From Candidatus Saccharibacteria bacterium UBA1932 (GTDB taxonomy: Bacteria; Patescibacteriota; Saccharimonadia; Saccharimonadales; Saccharimonadaceae): a stretch of DNA of 22,673 nt. Positions 7,229 to 16,113 of this stretch are shown piece by piece. Positions within the stretch are counted from its first letter, which is position 1, and each line of letters starts with the position of its first letter. The notes below the pieces were generated by a model. The model worked only from the letters and a program-made list of their open reading frames with translations. It was not told the DNA's origin and did not search any database. The stretch lies in contig DDFI01000002.1 in NCBI GenBank assembly GCA_002337095.1, forward strand, positions 1-22,673, in the 5' to 3' direction. The position numbers were made by a program, and so were the translations under genes.

Positions 7229-8992
7229 ATGGCGCTGATCACGGCCGATATTCAAGAAAGACTATTTTCACTCCTGATTGAGCAGGGACTATTGACGCAG
7301 CAAAAGATTAGCGATATTAAGTCTGAGGCGCAAAGCGAAGGCAAATCGCCGCTGATGGTGATCTCTGACAACGAACTTATCGACGACGAGGTGCTGGTGC
7401 ACGGTATCGCCCAGGTGCTTGGGTTGCCATACGTCAATCTGCTCGATAAGACCATCGACCAAAAAATCCTTACCCTTATTCCGCAGGATATTGCCGAACG
7501 GTTTATGGCGGTAGCGGTGGCTGAAATCGATAACCGTGTTGCCGTGGCGATGATCGATGGCAATAATGTGCAGGCCGTCGATTACCTTGCGAACCTGGTG
7601 CAGCGCCCGCTCAAGGTATATATGACATCCGAAGCCGGGGTTCGTCATGTGCTCGAGCAGTACCACACCGATCTTTCGAGCGTGGACGAGGCGGCCGCAG
7701 CCTCGCAGCGCGAGGCGGTGATCGAGGAAGCCCGAGATATCAAAACCATCATTCAGGATTCGCCGATTAGCCGCGCGCTGAGCACTATTCTAGAATACGC
7801 GGTGAAAAGCCGCGCCAGCGATATTCATGTTGAGCCGCTCGAGAAAGCGCTGCGTATTCGTTGTCGAGTCGACGGCGTGTTGCGCGAGGTGATGCAGCTG
7901 CCTAAATCAATCGAGCCGGCACTAGTGAGCCGTATCAAGATCCTGTCGAACCTCAAGATTGACGAGCACCGCATTCCCCAGGACGGGCAGTTTGCTGTCA
8001 AGGTGGCTGGCAAAGAAGTCGACCTGCGTATTGCGATTAGCCCTGTCGTATGGGGCGAGCAAGTGGTGATTCGTTTGCTCGACAAAACTAGCAATAGCTT
8101 CGACCTCGAGCAGATGGGCTACGCGGGCCGTGCCTTGCGCATGATCCGCAAGGGTATTAAGCGACCAAATGGCATGGTGCTTACCTCGGGCCCGACCGGT
8201 AGCGGCAAATCGACTAGCATGTACGCCTTGATCAAAGAGATTAAGAGCGACGCAATCAATATCGTTACACTTGAGGACCCGGTTGAGTACAAGATGGATG
8301 GTGTCAACCAAATCCAGGTAAATCCAGATGTTGGCCTAACATTCGCCAATGGGCTGCGATCGATCCTGCGCCAAGACCCAAATGTTGTGATGGTGGGTGA
8401 GATCCGAGACAAAGAAACCGCAGCTTTGGCGGTGCAGGCGGCGCTGACGGGCCACTTGGTGTTTAGCACGCTCCATACCAATAGTAGCTCTGGGGTGTTA
8501 CCGCGCCTGCTTGATATGGAGATTGAGCCATTTTTGATTGCGAGTACTGTTAATACGATCATCGGCCAGCGCCTGGTGCGACGCGTGTCACCCGAACGCG
8601 ATGCGTATTGGTCGAACCCCATCGAGACTGCGAATATCGTAGCGACGGTGGGGCACCTCCTGCCCAAAACCAAAGCAGATATCACTAAAGTATCAGAGGA
8701 TCTGGGCTACAAAGACTTGCCACTTGCGGGCCAAACCGCTTATACTCTAGTGAAGGGGAAAGATTCGCCGCTAACCCCAAATGGCTATAGCGGCCGCGCC
8801 GGGCTGTACGAAGTAATGGATGTCAACGAGGCGATCCAGGAGCTCATTATCAAACGCGCTACCAGCGCCGAAATCCAGCGCAAAGCGGTCGAACATGGCA
8901 TGATTACCATGCGACAGGACGGCTACCTAAAGGCGCTGACTGGCATTACGACGCTCGAAGAAGTTAACCGCGTGACATCAGATACCGCATAA
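7229..8992 (+). CDS. pilB: Type IV pilus extension ATPase PilB (GspE family)
   Basis: A 587-residue hexameric secretion ATPase that powers pilus polymerisation. An N-terminal MshEN/GspE-N domain occupies about residues 1-150. The ATPase core has Walker A GPTGSGKST (321-329), an Asp box with EDPVEYKMDGVNQIQV, Walker B around VVMVGEIRD (catalytic Glu near 391), and a His box GHLVFSTLHTN. The C-terminal region lacks the four-cysteine zinc motif found in many PilB/GspE proteins (here RRVSPERDAYW follows the arginine finger area). A strong ribosome binding site AAGGGGGTGG precedes the ATG. It pairs functionally with PilT and PilC downstream. Confidence 0.95.
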   Translation: MALITADIQERLFSLLIEQGLLTQQKISDIKSEAQSEGKSPLMVISDNELIDDEVLVHGIAQVLGLPYVNLLDKTIDQKILTLIPQDIAERFMAVAVAEIDNRVAVAMIDGNNVQAVDYLANLVQRPLKVYMTSEAGVRHVLEQYHTDLSSVDEAAAASQREAVIEEARDIKTIIQDSPISRALSTILEYAVKSRASDIHVEPLEKALRIRCRVDGVLREVMQLPKSIEPALVSRIKILSNLKIDEHRIPQDGQFAVKVAGKEVDLRIAISPVVWGEQVVIRLLDKTSNSFDLEQMGYAGRALRMIRKGIKRPNGMVLTSGPTGSGKSTSMYALIKEIKSDAINIVTLEDPVEYKMDGVNQIQVNPDVGLTFANGLRSILRQDPNVVMVGEIRDKETAALAVQAALTGHLVFSTLHTNSSSGVLPRLLDMEIEPFLIASTVNTIIGQRLVRRVSPERDAYWSNPIETANIVATVGHLLPKTKADITKVSEDLGYKDLPLAGQTAYTLVKGKDSPLTPNGYSGRAGLYEVMDVNEAIQELIIKRATSAEIQRKAVEHGMITMRQDGYLKALTGITTLEEVNRVTSDTA

Positions 8993-9008
8993 TATAGTAA
9001 GGGGGCAT

Positions 9009-10079
9009 ATGGAAAATAAAGAACTACGTATCGAAATTCTACTCGAGGAAGTCGTCAAAAAACGCGCTTCCGACCTACACATCCAGGTAGGGCTGCCGCC
9101 GATGCTGCGTATCGATGGCTCGCTGCTGCCCGTGCCGGGCACGCCGGTACTCGATGAGCAAATGGTCGAGGCCCTGGTATTTGCCATTCTCGACCAAGAT
9201 CAGCAGCAGATTTTGCTCAAGGATAAGGAGTTCGACTTTAGCTTTGCGTTCGGTACGCTAGGACGTTTTCGTGTCAATGCGTTCCACGAGCGTGGCAATA
9301 TTGCGGCGGCGCTGCGCTTGATCCCCAACGAAATCAAGTCGGTTACCGAGCTCGGTATGCCACCAGTTGTCATGACATTTGCAGATTTCCCGCGCGGGCT
9401 GGTGCTGGTGACGGGCCCAACTGGTTCGGGCAAGTCGACAACCCTTGCCGCACTCGTCGACAAGATCAATTCCGAAAAGTCCCATCACATCATTACCATC
9501 GAGGACCCTATCGAGTTTACGCACAAGTCAAAAAAATCCGTTATCGTTCAGCGCGAAGTGCACTACGACACCTATAGTTTTTCGGCGGCGCTGCGCTCGA
9601 GCCTGCGTCAAGACCCCGATGTCGTGCTGATCGGTGAGATGCGCGATCTCGAGACCATTAGTGCCGCGATCACCATCGCTGAGACAGGTCACTTGGTGTT
9701 TGCAACGCTGCACACCAACTCTGCCTCGCAGTCAATCGACCGTATGATCGACGTTTTCCCGCCGCACCAGCAGCCACAGATTCGCGCCCAGCTCGCAAAC
9801 ATCCTCATGGCGATCTGTAGCCAGCGATTGGTCCCCGCCATTGGCGGTGGCCGCGTTGTCGCTGCCGAGATCCTGATTGCTAATCCCGCCGTGCGCAATA
9901 TTATTCGCGAAGGCAAATCGCATCAGCTCGATGCGGTCATCCAGACCGGCGCCGATCAGGGCATGCAAACCATGGATCGCACCCTGGTCGAACTGATTCA
10001 GAGCGGCACCATCACCTACGACGAAGCACGTAATTATGCGGTAGATATCACCGAGCTAGATAGGCTCATGAGAGGATAA
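9009..10079 (+). CDS. pilT: Type IV pilus retraction ATPase PilT
   Basis: A 356-residue ATPase that depolymerises the pilus for twitching and uptake. An N-terminal PAS-like domain (about 1-110) contains the typical RASDLHIQVGLPPMLRIDG stretch. Walker A is GPTGSGKSTT from residue 136, followed by the Asp box (HHIITIEDPIEF), Walker B with LIGEMRD, and the His box GHLVFATLHTNSA. The AIRNLIRE-like signature of PilT proteins appears as AVRNIIREGK. Length is normal. GGGGGC lies before the ATG. Its presence predicts retractile pili. Confidence 0.95.
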   Translation: MENKELRIEILLEEVVKKRASDLHIQVGLPPMLRIDGSLLPVPGTPVLDEQMVEALVFAILDQDQQQILLKDKEFDFSFAFGTLGRFRVNAFHERGNIAAALRLIPNEIKSVTELGMPPVVMTFADFPRGLVLVTGPTGSGKSTTLAALVDKINSEKSHHIITIEDPIEFTHKSKKSVIVQREVHYDTYSFSAALRSSLRQDPDVVLIGEMRDLETISAAITIAETGHLVFATLHTNSASQSIDRMIDVFPPHQQPQIRAQLANILMAICSQRLVPAIGGGRVVAAEILIANPAVRNIIREGKSHQLDAVIQTGADQGMQTMDRTLVELIQSGTITYDEARNYAVDITELDRLMRG

Positions 10080-10081
10080 CA

Positions 10082-11293
10082 ATGCGAGATTTTAATTATC
10101 AAGCACGCGATCTCACCACTGACAAGATTGTTAAAGCTACGGTTAAGGCCGAGTCAGAATCGGCAGCCGCCAAGGCGCTTATTGCGCAGCATCTCATGCC
10201 GCTTGATATCAAGGAAGTCAATGACGCCGACAGCTTCATTAATCGGCTGTTTAACCGCATCACCACCAAGGACAAGGTGGTGTTTACCCGTCAGCTGTCA
10301 ACGCTGATTAGCGCGGGGCTGCCGCTCACCCAGAGCCTGCGCACTATCTACGACCAAACCAGCAACAAAAAGCTCCAGAACGTCATAGGTGATGTCATTG
10401 CGCTGGTAGAGGGCGGCAAGCCGCTGTCCGAGGCGTTTTCGCAGCATCCCGAAGTGTTTGACAATGTGTATTTGTCGCTCGTGTCAGCGGGTGAGGTGTC
10501 GGGTACGCTCGACGAAGCCCTTCTGCGCATTGCCGCGCAGCAAGAAAAAGACGCCCAAACAATGAGTAGGATTCGCGGCGCACTGACATATCCATCGATT
10601 GTGCTGCTGGTGATTATTGCCGTCATGATATTTATGCTGACTGCCGTAGTGCCCCAGGTCGAAAAGCTCTACCGCGACCTGCGCAAGCCGTTGCCGCTAC
10701 TCACCGAGATCATGGTCAATACCGCACATGCTCTGACGCAGTTTTGGTGGCTGGTGCTGATTGTACTAGGGTTTGCGGGATATTTCTTATATCAGTACCT
10801 CAAGACCGAGGCCGGCATCAAGCTCAAAGATGGCTTTAAGCTCAATGTACCTCTGTTCAAGAACATGTTTCGCAAGCTATATATGGCGCGATTTGCTCGC
10901 ACCGGCCAGACATTGCTAGCGACCGGCGTTCCTATGCTCGACATGATGCGCATCACGCAGGATGCAGTCAACAACACCATCATTGCCAAGAGCATCGAGC
11001 ATGCGGCCGAGAAAGTCAAAGGTGGCAAGGCGCTTTCGGATGCGCTTTCGCCCGAAGATTACATCTTGTCGCTCGTACCCCAAATGATCAAAATCGGCGA
11101 ACAATCGGGTCGCATCGACGAAATGATGGGCAAAACCGCTCAAGTCTACGAGGATGAGCTTGAAGAAGAAATACGCGCCTTGTCGACCGCAATCGAACCA
11201 ATTTTGATGGTGGTGATGGCCCTTTTGGCTGGTGGTATGGTGGGGGCGGTGCTGTTTCCGATCTATAATCTCGTCGGCAATCTAAAAGTATAG
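10082..11293 (+). CDS. pilC: Type IV pilus platform protein PilC (GspF family)
   Basis: A 403-residue polytopic inner-membrane protein on which PilB and PilT act. Two T2SSF repeats are visible, each beginning with a helical cytoplasmic bundle (FTRQLSTLISAGLPLTQSL, and ARFARTGQTLLATGVPMLDM) followed by hydrophobic helices (about 180-205, 225-245, 370-395). The ends fit the family (starts MRDFNYQARD, ends IYNLVGNLKV). It starts two bases after the pilT stop, with AGAGGA as ribosome binding site. Confidence 0.95.
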   Translation: MRDFNYQARDLTTDKIVKATVKAESESAAAKALIAQHLMPLDIKEVNDADSFINRLFNRITTKDKVVFTRQLSTLISAGLPLTQSLRTIYDQTSNKKLQNVIGDVIALVEGGKPLSEAFSQHPEVFDNVYLSLVSAGEVSGTLDEALLRIAAQQEKDAQTMSRIRGALTYPSIVLLVIIAVMIFMLTAVVPQVEKLYRDLRKPLPLLTEIMVNTAHALTQFWWLVLIVLGFAGYFLYQYLKTEAGIKLKDGFKLNVPLFKNMFRKLYMARFARTGQTLLATGVPMLDMMRITQDAVNNTIIAKSIEHAAEKVKGGKALSDALSPEDYILSLVPQMIKIGEQSGRIDEMMGKTAQVYEDELEEEIRALSTAIEPILMVVMALLAGGMVGAVLFPIYNLVGNLKV

Positions 11294-11319
11294 ACTTTTT
11301 GGGCCATGGGCAGTATGAT
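11291..11319 (+). promoter_or_regulatory. Internal promoter for the major pilin
   Basis: TAGACT (11291-11296), a 17-base spacer and TATGAT (11314-11319). The predicted 5' leader of about 50 bases carries a ribosome binding site (AAAGGGTGGG). A separate promoter plus the terminator after the gene would allow high pilin expression independent of the machinery genes. Confidence 0.55.
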
Positions 11320-11375
11320 AAGAATGAGCGTTATGCGCACTTACTAGTAATTTCCAGGAAAGGGTGGGAATTTAC

Positions 11376-11858
11376 ATGAAACAACTACAAACCAAAAAAG
11401 GCTTTACGATCATCGAGGTTGTCCTCGTACTCGCTATCGCGGCACTGATCTTTTTGATGGTGTTTATTGCACTGCCAGCACTGCAGCGCAGCCAGCGCGA
11501 CACGCAGCGTCGACACGATCTTGATCGGGTAGTATCACAGATCACATCATACCAGACCAATAACAGGAACAAGCTACCCGGTACAGACAAAACCGCTTAC
11601 AATGCCGACTTCAAGGCGAATTACATGAAGAGCGGTGGCGATCTTTTCCAAGATCCAGACGGCACCGAGTACTCATTTGAGAATGGTCCTATTCCTACTG
11701 GTGGATCTGGTACCTACGACAACACCAAGGACAAAATCTACATCAACGCTGGCGCAGTCTGCGATGGCGAAAATGTTACCTCTAACGACAAGGGTGCGAG
11801 CAAAGTTGCTTTCCAGATGCGCATGGAAGGTGGCGGCGTCGCCTGCGTCAATAACTAG
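11376..11858 (+). CDS. pilA: Major type IV pilin (prepilin)
   Basis: A 160-residue prepilin. The type III signal is MKQLQTKKG|FTIIEVV, with cleavage after G9 and Glu at mature position 5, followed by a long hydrophobic alpha1 helix. The globular domain begins near RRHDLDRVVSQI, and two cysteines near the C-terminus (AGAVCDGEN, GVACVNN) bound a likely D-region. The ATG at 11376 is chosen over a GTG at 11364 because of the ribosome binding site at 11359-11368 and signal length. It has its own promoter and its own terminator, as expected for the abundant subunit. Confidence 0.88.
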   Translation: MKQLQTKKGFTIIEVVLVLAIAALIFLMVFIALPALQRSQRDTQRRHDLDRVVSQITSYQTNNRNKLPGTDKTAYNADFKANYMKSGGDLFQDPDGTEYSFENGPIPTGGSGTYDNTKDKIYINAGAVCDGENVTSNDKGASKVAFQMRMEGGGVACVNN

Positions 11859-11877
11859 CAGGTACGCCCTGCAACAC

Positions 11878-11910
11878 CATCCGGGTCTTTGTCGGCCCGG
11901 ATGTTTGTTA
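11878..11910 (+). terminator. Rho-independent terminator after the major pilin
   Basis: The stem CATCCGGG (11878-11885) pairs with CCCGGATG (11896-11903) and is followed by TTTGTTATT. The T-rich tail also supplies the -35 of the next promoter. Confidence 0.85.
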
Positions 11911-11932
11911 TTAGCACCTAGTACGCTATGAT
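11905..11932 (+). promoter_or_regulatory. Promoter for leaderless prepilin peptidase
   Basis: TTGTTA (11905-11910), a 16-base spacer and TATGAT (11927-11932). The ATG at 11939 lies exactly where transcription should begin (7th base after the -10), and there is no useful Shine-Dalgarno sequence. Confidence 0.6.
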
Positions 11933-11938
11933 AAGGTA

Positions 11939-12817
11939 ATGGATATGGTTGCCGTTATTGGTGCGTCACTACTTGGGTTGGTGCTCGGGAGTTTTGCCGG
12001 CGCGCAGATCTGGCGGCTGCGGGCGCGCGAACTTGCTACCGGCGAGGGGCTGACTACGCAGGAGTCGCGCCAGCTGCGCCAGCTCAAACCCCTCTTACAG
12101 CATACGCTTACGACCGACCGCTCTATCTGCCTTCATTGTCGTCACGCACTGGCGTGGTTTGATCTAATTCCACTGCTCAGCTGGCTATCGACTCTGGGTA
12201 AGTGCCGCTACTGTCGCACGCCTATTGGTACTATGGAGCCATTAATCGAGCTAAGCACCAGCGCCTATGTTGTGCTGTCGTATCTGGTGCTATTTGCTGG
12301 ACAGCCGCTAACAATGCTCTTACTAGTGCGTGCGCTACTATGGATCGGCGCTGGGGTCTGTATCGCTATCCTGTTTTGGTACGATTTGCGGTGGTCGATG
12401 CTGCCGCTCGCTATCACGATGCTGCTGATAGCGATCGCACTGCTATATGCGGGTATCATCGTCGCTACCAACCAGGATATTGCTGCCGCAAGCTGGTCGC
12501 TACTGGGGAGCCTGGTGATACTATCAGGGCTGTATTTTGCGCTGTATACCATCTCTCACGGTAGCTGGGTGGGTGGCGGTGATTACAAGCTCGGGGCCGG
12601 CCTCGCGCTCCTGCTGGGCGATTGGCGGCTTGCGCTTGCCGCGTTATTTATTGCAAATATTGTCGGTTGCCTCGTGGTCATACCCGGCCTCGTCAGCGGT
12701 CGGGTAAATGCCGGCAGCAAAGTGCCATTTGGGCCACTGCTGATCATTGGCTTCGTAGCAGCAATTATGCTTGCGCCACAGATTGAATCACTTTTTGGCT
12801 TCTATTCATTGCTATAG
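11939..12817 (+). CDS. pilD: Prepilin peptidase/N-methyltransferase PilD
   Basis: A 292-residue polytopic membrane aspartyl protease (family A24) that cleaves prepilins after Gly and N-methylates the new N-terminus. The N-terminal domain has the zinc tetracysteine C64, C67, C89 and C92 within the cytoplasmic loop. Catalytic aspartates are D149 (FWYDLRW) and D215 (GGGDYKLG, the GxGDxK motif). Six to eight hydrophobic helices are evident. It processes the five prepilin-like products encoded around it. A promoter -10 ends six bases before the ATG, so translation is probably leaderless; MDM gives a second possible ATG at 11945. Confidence 0.93.
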   Translation: MDMVAVIGASLLGLVLGSFAGAQIWRLRARELATGEGLTTQESRQLRQLKPLLQHTLTTDRSICLHCRHALAWFDLIPLLSWLSTLGKCRYCRTPIGTMEPLIELSTSAYVVLSYLVLFAGQPLTMLLLVRALLWIGAGVCIAILFWYDLRWSMLPLAITMLLIAIALLYAGIIVATNQDIAAASWSLLGSLVILSGLYFALYTISHGSWVGGGDYKLGAGLALLLGDWRLALAALFIANIVGCLVVIPGLVSGRVNAGSKVPFGPLLIIGFVAAIMLAPQIESLFGFYSLL

Positions 12818-12832
12818 TGGTTATGGTATAAT
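12805..12832 (+). promoter_or_regulatory. Promoter for the minor pilin genes
   Basis: TTCATT (12805-12810), a 16-base spacer and TATAAT (12827-12832) preceded by TGG. Three consecutive ATG codons start at 12835, 12838 and 12841. The predicted start of transcription favours the third as a leaderless start. Confidence 0.6.
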
Positions 12833-12840
12833 CAATGATG

Positions 12841-13656
12841 ATGAAACAGGGTATAGGGCGCGCAGGCTTTACGATCATCGAGTTGATGCTATTCTTTGCC
12901 GTATCTTCGGTGCTGACAATTATCATGCTAGTTGGCCTCGATACCGCTCTGTCCCAGCAAAAATACAAAGACAGCCTTACCTCACTTCAGACATTTATCC
13001 AAATGCAATACACCAACACGGCAAATGTCGAGAATACCCGTGCTGATGCCGCTGCCTGCAATAGTGCCGATGCAATCAATCTGCCAGCGGGCGATAATGC
13101 ACCGCGCGGTATGAGCGAGTGCGTGGTGATTGGTCGCTACATATCTACCAATACTGAGGCCACACGGGTGTACGCGGCCAATGTGATCGCGATCAAGCAA
13201 TCAAACGCTGTCTCGCAGAAGAATGATCTCGACGAGCTCAAGCAATACACATTTAAGTCAGTCGACCCTGGGGTTACCAGCACTGATGATGCCTTTCGCG
13301 TTAGTCGCGAGGATATCAACTGGAGTGCCGGCCTGGTACCATCTAGCCAGCCCGGTGCCGCGGTTTCGTCCGACCCTGCGCCATTTACGATGCTGATTAT
13401 CCGGTCGCCGCTCAGCGGCTCGGTCACCACATACCATTTGCCAAAACAAGCCGCATCATTCGATGAATTACTCGCACCGAGTAGTGTAAATACTACAACA
13501 GCCCAGCCGCTCGTACTGTGTGTGCGCCCAAATGTCCGTAATAGCCTGCATATTGTTGAGCCTGCGCGGATGGGGGTGCGGATCAATGCATTCGCGACTA
13601 ACCAAAGCGCGGTTGAGATTCCAAGCGAAGGGGAGCACGTATGCGACAAATCGTAG
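12841..13656 (+). CDS. Minor pilin-like protein
   Basis: A 271-residue prepilin-like protein with MKQGIGRAG|FTIIELM at its N-terminus (cleavage after G9, Glu5 present), a hydrophobic helix, and a long polar domain. The larger size and the downstream partners suggest a tip-complex minor pilin. The in-frame ATG codons at 12835 and 12838 are alternatives. The last 16 bases overlap the next gene, implying translational coupling. Confidence 0.8.
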   Translation: MKQGIGRAGFTIIELMLFFAVSSVLTIIMLVGLDTALSQQKYKDSLTSLQTFIQMQYTNTANVENTRADAAACNSADAINLPAGDNAPRGMSECVVIGRYISTNTEATRVYAANVIAIKQSNAVSQKNDLDELKQYTFKSVDPGVTSTDDAFRVSREDINWSAGLVPSSQPGAAVSSDPAPFTMLIIRSPLSGSVTTYHLPKQAASFDELLAPSSVNTTTAQPLVLCVRPNVRNSLHIVEPARMGVRINAFATNQSAVEIPSEGEHVCDKS

Positions 13657-14270
13657 GCTCATCCGAACGCGGCGACACTATTATTGAGGTATTGATTGCC
13701 TTTGCGATATTCGCGAGCGTGGTGGTCGGCTCGATCCTGGTAATGAATCAGGGCGTAGCGGCAGCGCAGCGCTCCCTCGAGATCACGCAGGTGCGGTATC
13801 AGATAGATGGGCAGGCAGAGCTGCTGCGTGCTATCAACAAAAGCTACACCGATCGTTTCCAGCGCGGCAAGCCAATGTCGGGCGACGACCTATGGCTCCA
13901 GCTCAAAGATAGCGCTCACGCAGTGTCTCAGGCTCAGGATATCAAGGTAATCAACGGAGTGTGCGACGCGACTCGGCCACAGAATGCCTTTTTTGTGGCG
14001 GTAGATGCAGGTTCTGGCGCCATCAAGCTAGGGTCTAACAGCAATGTCGTGATGTCAAGTGATCCAAGTGGTACGCTGCCGCCATACTCGCAGATCGACA
14101 TGGCCTCGACCACGTCCAAAGCATACGGCATCTGGGTGCAGTCAGTGCCGAGTGACACTAACGAGGCCGTACCGTTCGTTGATTTTCATATAAAAGCCTG
14201 CTGGTCAGCCCCGGGTAGCAATGCGCCGGTGACGATTGGCACGATTGTGAGGTTGTATGAGCCAAAGTAA
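13641..14270 (+). CDS. Minor pilin-like protein, PilV/GspI type
   Basis: A 209-residue prepilin-like protein. The start MRQIVGSSERG|DTIIEVLIAFAIF has the GspI/PilV-like TxIEVLIA sequence, with Asp rather than Phe at mature position 1 and Glu5 kept. One transmembrane helix is followed by a polar domain with one Cys pair (C128-region VCDATR and KACWSA). It overlaps both neighbours by short stretches, so the four minor pilin genes are probably co-translated. Confidence 0.8.
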   Translation: MRQIVGSSERGDTIIEVLIAFAIFASVVVGSILVMNQGVAAAQRSLEITQVRYQIDGQAELLRAINKSYTDRFQRGKPMSGDDLWLQLKDSAHAVSQAQDIKVINGVCDATRPQNAFFVAVDAGSGAIKLGSNSNVVMSSDPSGTLPPYSQIDMASTTSKAYGIWVQSVPSDTNEAVPFVDFHIKACWSAPGSNAPVTIGTIVRLYEPK

Positions 14271-14976
14271 TCGCATGCGCGGCTTCACGCTCGTCGAGCT
14301 GATGATCTCGATGACATTCATCGCCGTGTTATTGATTATGATCGCCACCGTTGTAATTATGACGAGCAAAATATACACGCAGGGTATCACGCTACGCACA
14401 GTCAACTCCGAGGGCCGACTGCTCGTCGAAGACATGCGCCGTACTATTTCTCAAGCACAGCCAATTCCTGCCGCGCATATCATCACGTCGCCAAGCGAGT
14501 ACGGCATGCTTTGTACGGGCAAATACACCTATCTATGGAGTTACGGCAAAACATTCAATGCCTCCGGTGGATCGACCAGCCCGCTCAAGTATACTGACGC
14601 CGGTAGCCCTCCGGTTTATTTTGCCAAAGTCAACGATGCAGATGCGGTCATTTGCGATACTTGGCAAAAAGACAGATCGCTACCTAGTCTCAGCAAACAA
14701 AATTCGCTTAGCCTCCTCGACAATGGCGACCGTGTTCTTGCCATTCACCGCGCGGCGATCACTGGATCGCCAGTGAGCGGGGTATATCACATCACCCTGA
14801 CTATCGGCACAAACGACGCTACCACCGTAGATTACACGACCACAACCAAGACCTCTACTGGCAGTATCGAGCCGCTAGGTGGCCAGTGTCGCCCGCCATC
14901 TCAGGCAGATGGTCAAGAGGATTATTGCGCGGTGAATGTATTTGATTTTGTCGTCAGGACGGGGAGTGCTGTATAA
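14257..14976 (+). CDS. Minor pilin-like protein, PilW/GspJ type
   Basis: A 239-residue prepilin-like protein, MSQSNRMRG|FTLVELMISM, with cleavage after G9 and Glu5 present. The order and the helix-adjacent region (SEGRLLVEDMRRTISQA) resemble GspJ/PilW proteins. Four cysteines could form disulphides in the exported domain. It starts inside the previous gene and ends directly before the next ATG (TAA then ATG). Confidence 0.8.
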   Translation: MSQSNRMRGFTLVELMISMTFIAVLLIMIATVVIMTSKIYTQGITLRTVNSEGRLLVEDMRRTISQAQPIPAAHIITSPSEYGMLCTGKYTYLWSYGKTFNASGGSTSPLKYTDAGSPPVYFAKVNDADAVICDTWQKDRSLPSLSKQNSLSLLDNGDRVLAIHRAAITGSPVSGVYHITLTIGTNDATTVDYTTTTKTSTGSIEPLGGQCRPPSQADGQEDYCAVNVFDFVVRTGSAV

Positions 14977-16107
14977 ATGAATAAACAATCTGAATCAGGC
15001 GCGGTATCACTCTTTGTTGTTATATTTGCAGCAATGCTGTTACTCATTGCTACGGTTAGTTTTACCCGCATTATGCTTGCCGATCAGCGTCAGGCAACCC
15101 TAAATGATGTGTCACAGAGCGCCTACGATGCGGCTCAGGCTGGGGTAGAAGATGCCAAGCGCGTGATTCTTGTTGCTCAGGACTGTGAGTCGGGGCGCAT
15201 TGCCGACGCTTCGCGCTGCCAGCAGATTGCCAATGTAATTAATGCCAAACGCTGCAACACGGTGCAGGCGGCGCTCTACGGTAATACCAAGCTCCAGGAG
15301 CAGATGGTCCGCAAGAACGCCTCTGATTCCGCAGCCGATGCGATGGACCAGGCCTACACCTGCGTCACTATTAACAAAGCCCCAATGGATTACCTCGGTA
15401 GTCTCAACAAAGATCAGACTGCGGTGGTGCCTATCAGCTCGTCAAGCCCGATCACCTCTGTCGAGGTACGTTGGTACAATGCCGCGGATCGTACCAACGA
15501 TGCCGATATGACCCTTGGATATCCTAGCTACGGCAGCCCTGCAAACATCACATTACCCCGAGTATGGCGGGCATCTAACCCCATTTACACTAACGTGCCC
15601 CCCATGATGCGTTTTCAGGTAGCTAGTAGCGATGCGGCCTTGTCGGGCAATCAAGATCAAATGCGCAATGCGCCCGGTGCTGCCTTCCTGTTTCCTACGA
15701 CATCCAATTTCAGCGAGACCACACTATCGTCACGCGTCACACCTTCGGCGCCAGTGCTTACCAAATGTAGTATACAGCTTGCCCCTGGCGGCTATGCCTG
15801 TTCGATGAAGGTCAATCTTCCAGCCCCTACGTCTAGCACCTATGTGGCGTTGACGCCCCTCTATGGCCGAACTAATTTTCAGCTCTATGCCTACAATGCT
15901 GCCGGCCAACAGATCAGTTTTGGCAGTGCACAGATTGAAGTCGACTCTACAGGCCGAGCAAATAATTTGTTCCGTCGTATACTCACTCGTGTCGAGATTG
16001 GGGGTGACGTTAGCTATCCCAATGCCGCTCTTTCGGTAGACAACAATGTCTGCAAAGATTTCATCGTTACCAAAAACCCCAGCACGTTTACCCAGAATTG
16101 CCCATAG
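14977..16107 (+). CDS. PilX/GspK-like pilus tip protein
   Basis: A 376-residue protein beginning MNKQSESG|AVSLFVVIFAAM. A single N-terminal helix follows a possible prepilin cleavage glycine (G8), and then SAYDAAQAGVEDAKR, the A-x-x-A-G-x-E/D pattern of PilX N-terminal regions. Position 5 of the mature form is Phe instead of Glu, as in GspK-type tip subunits, which do not need Glu5 to pair with a subunit above. The exported part has several cysteines. It is last in the plus-strand pilus run and ends only six bases from the convergent xer gene; no terminator is visible. Confidence 0.78.
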   Translation: MNKQSESGAVSLFVVIFAAMLLLIATVSFTRIMLADQRQATLNDVSQSAYDAAQAGVEDAKRVILVAQDCESGRIADASRCQQIANVINAKRCNTVQAALYGNTKLQEQMVRKNASDSAADAMDQAYTCVTINKAPMDYLGSLNKDQTAVVPISSSSPITSVEVRWYNAADRTNDADMTLGYPSYGSPANITLPRVWRASNPIYTNVPPMMRFQVASSDAALSGNQDQMRNAPGAAFLFPTTSNFSETTLSSRVTPSAPVLTKCSIQLAPGGYACSMKVNLPAPTSSTYVALTPLYGRTNFQLYAYNAAGQQISFGSAQIEVDSTGRANNLFRRILTRVEIGGDVSYPNAALSVDNNVCKDFIVTKNPSTFTQNCP

Positions 16108-16113
16108 CCACCG

